Assembly: GCA_013813135.1 (NCBI GenBank)
Contig: JACCSF010000390.1
Span: forward strand, 1-25,904
DNA length: 25,904 nucleotides
From: Thermoleophilaceae bacterium
Lineage (GTDB): Bacteria; Actinomycetota; Thermoleophilia; Solirubrobacterales; Thermoleophilaceae
Direction: 5' to 3'
Made by a program: the position numbers and the translations under genes. Positions within the stretch are counted from its first letter, which is position 1. Every line of letters begins with the position of its first letter. Under the pieces are notes generated by a model that searched no databases, had not been told where the DNA came from, and saw nothing but the letters and a program-made list of their open reading frames with translations. Below are positions 22,201 to 25,904 of this stretch, in pieces.

Positions 22201-22229
22201 AGTACGCACGGTTCGACGTTTCGTCTCAA
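22201..22229 (-). promoter_or_regulatory. Candidate ftsH promoter
   Basis: Minus strand TTGAGA, 17-nt spacer, CGTACT. The -35 is good and the -10 is weak. An inverted repeat GACG-TTT-CGTC (22215-22225) overlaps the spacer and could be an operator. It is in the 97-nt gap between hpt and ftsH. Confidence 0.35.
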
Positions 22230-22277
22230 AGTGCGCGTCGAGTGAAACCACAGCGTAGCAGCGGTGTAGCGCTCTCC

Positions 22278-22814
22278 TTACGGGTTTTCGCCCGCTAGCA
22301 CGGCCACGTATGGGAGGTTTCGGAAGCGCTCAGCGTGGTCCAGCCCGTAGCCGATCGCGAAGCGATTGGGGATCTCGAAACCCACGTAGCGGATCGGCAG
22401 GTCCACCTCGCGCCGCTCCGGCTTCGTGAGCAGAGCGCAGACTTCCAGCGTCGCCGGGTTGCGCCCCGTCAGCATCCGGAACAGGTAGGACAGCGTCAGC
22501 CCGGAGTCGACGATGTCCTCGACGATCAGGACGTGGCGGCCCTCGATTGGCGCGTCGAGGTCCTTGAGGATCCGCACGATGCCCGACGAGTCCGTCGAGG
22601 ACCCGTACGAGGACACCGCCATGAAGTCGACCTCGCAGTCCACCTCGAGGTGACGCATGAGGTCGGAGAGGAAGAAGACGGCGCCCTTGAGGACGCCGAT
22701 CAGGAGCAGGTCGCGGCCGGCGTAGTCTCGGGAGATCTCCTGGGCCAGCTCGCGCACTCGGTGCGCCAGCTCGTCCGGCTGGACCAGGATGTCCCCCACG
22801 CGCGCGTCCGTCAT
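22278..22814 (-). CDS. hpt: Hypoxanthine phosphoribosyltransferase
   Basis: 178 aa. Joins hypoxanthine or guanine to PRPP, giving IMP or GMP. LLLIGVLKGAVFFLSDLMRH (36-55) and SSYGSST (68-74) form the flexible loop region, VEDIVDSGLTLSYL (98-111) is the PRPP-binding signature with Glu99 and Asp100, KPERREVDLPIRYVGFEIPN includes Lys131 that reads the purine 6-oxo group. Start ATG 22814 has no Shine-Dalgarno; TACACT lies 9 nt upstream (22824-22829). The gap to the LOG gene upstream is 32 nt, so co-transcription with deoB-LOG is possible. Confidence 0.96.
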   Translation of the reverse strand: MTDARVGDILVQPDELAHRVRELAQEISRDYAGRDLLLIGVLKGAVFFLSDLMRHLEVDCEVDFMAVSSYGSSTDSSGIVRILKDLDAPIEGRHVLIVEDIVDSGLTLSYLFRMLTGRNPATLEVCALLTKPERREVDLPIRYVGFEIPNRFAIGYGLDHAERFRNLPYVAVLAGENP

Positions 22815-22846
22815 GAGCCCGCGAGTGTAGACCGGCACCGCCGGCG

Positions 22847-23431
22847 CTACGTCTGCTCGCGGTCGATCCACTTGGGCTGCACCGTCCCCGGCTCGAACTC
22901 ACCTAGCCGGTCGATGAGCCTGCGCGGCTCGCGCTCGACCATCAGCATGGCCCGGTGCTCCTCGCGTACGAAGCGCTCGCGCACCGCGTGCTCGAGGAAG
23001 TCGACGATGCCGGCGTAGTAGCTCTCCACGTCGAGCAGCCCGCAGGGCTTGCGGTGCAGGCCGAGCTGCGCCCAGGTGTACACCTCGAACAGCTCCTCGA
23101 GCGTCCCCAGACCTCCGGGCAGGGCGATGAACGCGTCGGACAGCTCGGCCATCAGCGCCTTGCGCTCGTGCATCGAGCCCACCACGCGCAGCTCCGACAG
23201 GCCGCGGTGACCGATCTCCCTGTCCACGAGCGCCTGCGGGATCACCCCGATCGCCTCGCCGCCGGCGCCGAGCACCGAGTCGGCCAGCACGCCCATCAGC
23301 CCGACCGCGCCGCCCCCGTAGACCACGCCGATGCCGTCGTCCACCAGCAGCCGGCCCAACTCGGCCGTGGCCTCGGCGTAGGCCGGGTCCGCGCCGGGGC
23401 TCGATCCACAGAAGACGCAGAGGCGCTCCAC
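22847..23431 (-). CDS. LOG-family phosphoribohydrolase (TIGR00730)
   Basis: 194 aa Rossmann-like protein of the lysine-decarboxylase-like/LOG family. Characterised members hydrolyse nucleoside 5'-monophosphates such as AMP or cytokinin nucleotides to base plus ribose-5-phosphate; none decarboxylates lysine. FCGSSPGADPAYAEA (7-21), VVYGGGAVGLMG (36-47), SMHERKALMAELSDAFIALP (86-105) and PGGLGTLEELFEVYTWAQLG (105-124) hold the active-site PGGxGTxxE. GTG start 21 nt after the deoB stop. With DeoB and Hpt it fits nucleotide salvage. Confidence 0.93.
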   Translation of the reverse strand: MERLCVFCGSSPGADPAYAEATAELGRLLVDDGIGVVYGGGAVGLMGVLADSVLGAGGEAIGVIPQALVDREIGHRGLSELRVVGSMHERKALMAELSDAFIALPGGLGTLEELFEVYTWAQLGLHRKPCGLLDVESYYAGIVDFLEHAVRERFVREEHRAMLMVEREPRRLIDRLGEFEPGTVQPKWIDREQT

Positions 23432-23452
23432 CGGCTGAGCGTAGATCTTCGG

Positions 23453-24604
23453 CTAGAGGAACGGCTCGCCCGGCAGCTCGGGCGCGTCGCGCCCGGTCAG
23501 CCAGCGCATCACGCTCGCCCCCACGTCGGCCAGCGGGCCGTCGTGGCGGCGGCCGCCGTGGCCCTCGAACGCCGCCAGCAGCGGCGCGTACTCGCGCGTG
23601 TGGTCGGTGTGCGGGGCGTCTGGGTCGACGCCGTGATCGGCTGTCAGGACGAGCAGGTCGTCGGGGCCGAGCAGCCCGAGCCAGCCGGCGACCGCGCCGT
23701 CGATCTGCCGCAGAGCGGCGTGAAAGCCCTCCACGTCGTGGCGGTGCCCGTAGACCTGGTCGGTGTCCACGAGGTTCACGAAGATCAGCCCGTTCTCGAG
23801 TTCGGCCAGCAGGCCCGACGTGACCTCGATCCCCTTCGCGTTGGTGCCGGCCTCGTGCTTCACGTCGATCCCCACCCCGGCGAACAGGTCGCGGATCTTG
23901 CCGACGCCGTGCACCGGCACGCCGGCGTTCTGCAGCTCCTCGAGGTAGGACCGGCCGGGCGGCGGCGCCGCGTAGTCGCGCCGCCCTTCGCGGCGCTCGA
24001 AGGCGCCCGCCACGCCCTCGAAGGGGCGCGCGATCACGCGGCCGACGCGGTGCTCTCCGTTCATCACCTCGCGCGCCGCCTCGCAGGCGCCATAGAGCCC
24101 GGGCTCGTCCAGCACGTCCACGTGGGCGGCGATCTGCAGGACGGAGTCGGCCGACGTGTAGACGATCAGCTCGCCGGTCTCGAGGTGGTGCGGGCCGAAG
24201 TCGTCGAGCACGTCGGTGCCGCTGTAGGGGCGGTTGCAGCAGAAGCGGTGCCCGGTCGCGCGCGCGAGCGCATCGATCACGTCGGGCGGGAAGCCGTTCG
24301 GGTAGGTGGGGAGCGGGCTCTGCGGCACGACTCCCATCAGCTCCCAGTGGCCGGTCGTCGACTCCTTGCCCGGTCCCAGCGGCGCCAGCCTGCCGTGGAG
24401 GACCGGCTCCGGCGCCGGCGACACGCCGCGCAGCGGCAGGATCGACCCGAGTCCGAGCCGCTGCATCGTGGGCAGCTCCAGGCCGCCCACCCGCTCGGCC
24501 AGGTGACCCAGCGTGTTGGCGCCCGCATCGCCCTCGTAGGCGTCCGCATCCGGCAGCGCGCCGACGCCGCAGGCATCGAGAACGATCAGGGCCGCACGAC
24601 GCAT
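23453..24604 (-). CDS. deoB: Phosphopentomutase
   Basis: 383 aa, standard length. Interconverts ribose-1-phosphate and deoxyribose-1-phosphate with the 5-phosphates. Alkaline-phosphatase-like metal enzyme: IVLDACGVGALPDA (7-20) with metal ligand Asp10, AGANTLGHLAE, ESTTGHWELMG (81-91) with the expected phospho-Thr84, NLVDTDQVYGHRHD (277-290), LTADHGVDPD (320-329) with Asp323 and His324, and THTREYAPLL including His335. ATG start; CATAAT lies 9 nt upstream and no Shine-Dalgarno is visible. Divergent from deoC across an 87-nt gap and followed by LOG and hpt. Confidence 0.97.
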   Translation of the reverse strand: MRRAALIVLDACGVGALPDADAYEGDAGANTLGHLAERVGGLELPTMQRLGLGSILPLRGVSPAPEPVLHGRLAPLGPGKESTTGHWELMGVVPQSPLPTYPNGFPPDVIDALARATGHRFCCNRPYSGTDVLDDFGPHHLETGELIVYTSADSVLQIAAHVDVLDEPGLYGACEAAREVMNGEHRVGRVIARPFEGVAGAFERREGRRDYAAPPPGRSYLEELQNAGVPVHGVGKIRDLFAGVGIDVKHEAGTNAKGIEVTSGLLAELENGLIFVNLVDTDQVYGHRHDVEGFHAALRQIDGAVAGWLGLLGPDDLLVLTADHGVDPDAPHTDHTREYAPLLAAFEGHGGRRHDGPLADVGASVMRWLTGRDAPELPGEPFL

Positions 24605-24613
24605 TGCGGGGCG

Positions 24614-24619
24614 ATTATG
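24614..24619 (-). promoter_or_regulatory. -10 box of deoB
   Basis: Minus-strand CATAAT, 5 of 6 consensus bases, 9 nt before the deoB ATG, implying a leader of only a few nucleotides. No -35 match found. Confidence 0.45.
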
Positions 24620-24642
24620 TCGCTGCCTGAGGCTGATCGCTC

Positions 24643-24663
24643 GCACTCGGCCGAGCCGAGCGC
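24643..24663. repeat. Palindromic element, copy C (deoB-deoC divergent region)
   Basis: GCACTCGG-CCGAG-CCGAGCGC, an inverted repeat with one mismatch. The first 18 nt are identical to copy A at 7638. It lies midway between the two divergent -10 boxes, so here it could also act as an operator. Confidence 0.65.
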
Positions 24664-24679
24664 TCGCGACAAGACGCGC

Positions 24680-24685
24680 CATACT
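24680..24685 (+). promoter_or_regulatory. -10 box of deoC, leaderless
   Basis: CATACT ends 6 nt before the GTG start of deoC, placing transcription start at the start codon. There is no Shine-Dalgarno. No -35 consensus. Confidence 0.45.
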
Positions 24686-24691
24686 GGTGAT

Positions 24692-25579
24692 GTGATCCGC
24701 CGGCTCCCACACGTCGACCGCGTGGGCATCGAGGAACGCGCCGCCGTGCTCGGCAAGCGCTCGATCAAGACCACTGCCAAGCAGCAGGGCATCCGCCTTG
24801 CCGTGTCGATCGTCGACCTGACCACGCTCGAGGGCGCCGACACCGCCGGCAAGGTGCGCCACCTGTGTGCCAAGGCCGTCTGTCCCGCGCCCACAATGCC
24901 CGAGATCCCCTCTTGCGCCGCCGTGTGCGTGTACCCGTCGCTCGTGGGCGTCGCGCACGAGGCCCTTCAGGGGACGGGCGTGAAGGCCGCCTCCGTGGCC
25001 ACAGCCTTCCCGTCCGGTCAGGCATCGCTCGAGGTCAAGCTGCGCGACACCGAGGACGCCGTGGCGGCCGGCGCCGACGAGATCGACATGGTGATCTCGC
25101 GCGAGGCCTTCCTGGCCGGCGACGACCACCGCGTGATGGAGGAGATCCTCCGGGTCAAGGAGGCCTGCGGCGACGCGCACCTCAAGGTCATCATCGAGGC
25201 GGCGGAGCTGGGCTCCTACGACCACGTGCGCCACGCCTCGATGATCTCGATGGAGGCCGGCGCGGACTTCGTCAAGACCTCCACCGGCAAGGCGGCCAGC
25301 GGCGCCACGCCCGGCGTGGTGCTGGTGATGCTCGAGGCGATCCGCGACTACGCCGAGCGCAGCGGCCGCGCGGTCGGCATGAAGGCGGCGGGCGGCGTCT
25401 CGACCAGCAAGGCGGCGCTGCACCGGCTGGTGCTGGTCAAGGAGACGCTCGGCGACGAGTGGCTCACCCCCGACCGCTTCCGCATCGGTGCCTCCTCGCT
25501 GCTCAACGACCTGCTGATGCAGTACCAGAAGACCCAGACCGGCCGCTACGCGCGCCCGGAGGACTTCTCGAAGGAATGA
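24692..25579 (+). CDS. deoC: Deoxyribose-5-phosphate aldolase
   Basis: 295 aa class I aldolase that splits 2-deoxyribose-5-phosphate into glyceraldehyde-3-phosphate and acetaldehyde. The Schiff-base lysine is Lys195 in ADFVKTSTGKAASGATP (191-207); Lys231 in VGMKAAGGV is the second active-site lysine, and GADEIDMVI (127-135) holds the conserved Asp132. It has a longer N-terminus and C-terminus (VLVKETLGDEWLTPDRFRIG) than the ~220-aa short form and resembles the longer E. coli-like group. GTG start, leaderless. Its stop overlaps the next ATG (ATGA), coupling it to an aldehyde dehydrogenase that could remove acetaldehyde. Confidence 0.96.
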   Translation: MIRRLPHVDRVGIEERAAVLGKRSIKTTAKQQGIRLAVSIVDLTTLEGADTAGKVRHLCAKAVCPAPTMPEIPSCAAVCVYPSLVGVAHEALQGTGVKAASVATAFPSGQASLEVKLRDTEDAVAAGADEIDMVISREAFLAGDDHRVMEEILRVKEACGDAHLKVIIEAAELGSYDHVRHASMISMEAGADFVKTSTGKAASGATPGVVLVMLEAIRDYAERSGRAVGMKAAGGVSTSKAALHRLVLVKETLGDEWLTPDRFRIGASSLLNDLLMQYQKTQTGRYARPEDFSKE

Positions 25580-25904
25580 GCACGCCCGAGACCCGTACGA
25601 GCATCGTCTGGGACTACGCGCCGGCGCCCGAGTCGCCCGACCACGTGCGCCTGCGCGACAGCTACGGACTTTTCATCGACGGCGACTTCCGCGACCCCGT
25701 CGACGGCACCCGCGTGCCGTCACTGAACCCGGCCACGGAGGAGCCCGTGGCCGAGGTGGCGTTCGCGGGGCCGGCTGACCTGCGCCGCGCGGTGGAGGCG
25801 GCCCGCCGCGCCCAGCCGGCCTGGGCCGCGCTGTCGGGCCTCGAGCGCGGCAAGTACCTGTTCCGCATCGCGCGGCTGATCCAGGAGCGTGCCCGCCAGC
25901 TGGC
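25576..25904 (+). CDS. Aldehyde dehydrogenase, 5' part only
   Basis: 109 codons before the window ends; no stop. The N-terminal ALDH pattern is clear: YGLFIDGDFRDPVDGTRVP, LNPATEEPVAEVAFAGPADL, VEAARRAQPAWAALSGLERG and YLFRIARLIQERARQLA. The catalytic Cys and Glu lie outside the window. AAGGA precedes the ATG, which overlaps the deoC stop (ATGA). The position suggests oxidation of the acetaldehyde made by DeoC; actinobacterial deoC-linked ALDH pairs would supply a precedent, but substrate choice is inferred. Confidence 0.92.
   Translation, partial: MSTPETRTSIVWDYAPAPESPDHVRLRDSYGLFIDGDFRDPVDGTRVPSLNPATEEPVAEVAFAGPADLRRAVEAARRAQPAWAALSGLERGKYLFRIARLIQERARQL

Noticed and set aside
19997..22258. 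753-codon plus-strand open frame opposite ftsH
   Set aside because: Antisense shadow of an intact ftsH; low-complexity composition and no motif.
22955..24691. Plus-strand frame continuous with deoC, reaching back over deoB and LOG
   Set aside because: Only the part from 24692 has family motifs; upstream is antisense to deoB and LOG, and a -10 box lies just before GTG 24692.
1..25904. CRISPR arrays, tRNA/rRNA genes, integrases, transposases, toxin-antitoxin or defence genes
   Set aside because: None seen on reading both strands. The palindromes at 7638, 8411 and 24643 are too few and unevenly spaced for a CRISPR array.

Overview
This window is chromosomal DNA from a high-GC bacterium. The strong G/C preference at third codon positions, ATGA/GTGA/TTGA start-stop overlaps, many GTG/TTG starts, TANNNT-type -10 boxes close to start codons and a PccB-type acyl-CoA carboxylase beside an InhA-like enoyl reductase all point to an actinobacterium. 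Thermoleophilia/Solirubrobacterales is my best guess, but that is inference. Most of the window is conserved core metabolism. No phage, IS element, CRISPR array, rRNA or tRNA was seen.

Left part (1-9,750, all minus strand): reading from high to low coordinates, a fatty-acid synthesis operon runs from a 60-codon unknown ORF through fabH, fabG, acpP, fabF, accD, an SGNH hydrolase, a MaoC-type dehydratase, an InhA-like fabI, a VOC protein and coaX, followed by dus and greA. Most cistrons overlap by 4 nt. The clear exception is the 63-nt hairpin-containing gap in front of acpP. The set covers initiation and a whole elongation cycle, with a MaoC (HadB-like) dehydratase where FabZ would be expected. 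fabD is not in the window.

Middle (9,751-15,043, minus strand): a DHA2-type MFS exporter, a GAF-histidine kinase/LuxR response regulator pair, a small four-cysteine protein, and a folP-folB-folK operon ending in GC-rich hairpins.

15,137-18,899 (plus strand) is the accessory part. It holds a YtkA-like membrane-anchored protein, a 50-residue cytochrome c tail lacking the haem motif, a HAD phosphatase, an unusual VOC-VOC-PEP-mutase fusion whose second VOC unit is shortened, a DUF1697 protein, and a short two-frame remnant that looks like the two ends of a GH6 glycosidase. Several of these look like products of deletion.

Right part: on the minus strand a cupredoxin and a YjbR/MmcQ protein (18,940-20,073), then deoB, a LOG-family phosphoribohydrolase, hpt and ftsH (20,204-24,604, transcribed from deoB towards ftsH). 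On the plus strand, divergent from deoB, are deoC and a truncated aldehyde dehydrogenase. Together they suggest nucleoside salvage and deoxyribose breakdown: pentose-1-phosphate to pentose-5-phosphate (DeoB), to glyceraldehyde-3-phosphate plus acetaldehyde (DeoC), with acetaldehyde oxidised by the dehydrogenase.

The most unusual signals are a small family of palindromes with the core CGGCCGAGCCG (7638-7658, 8411-8433, 24643-24663), one of them translated in frame near the FabG N-terminus; a hairpin that buries the greA ribosome-binding site; an inverted repeat just ahead of the fatty-acid operon; and the cluster of truncated or fused genes at 15.7-18.9 kb.
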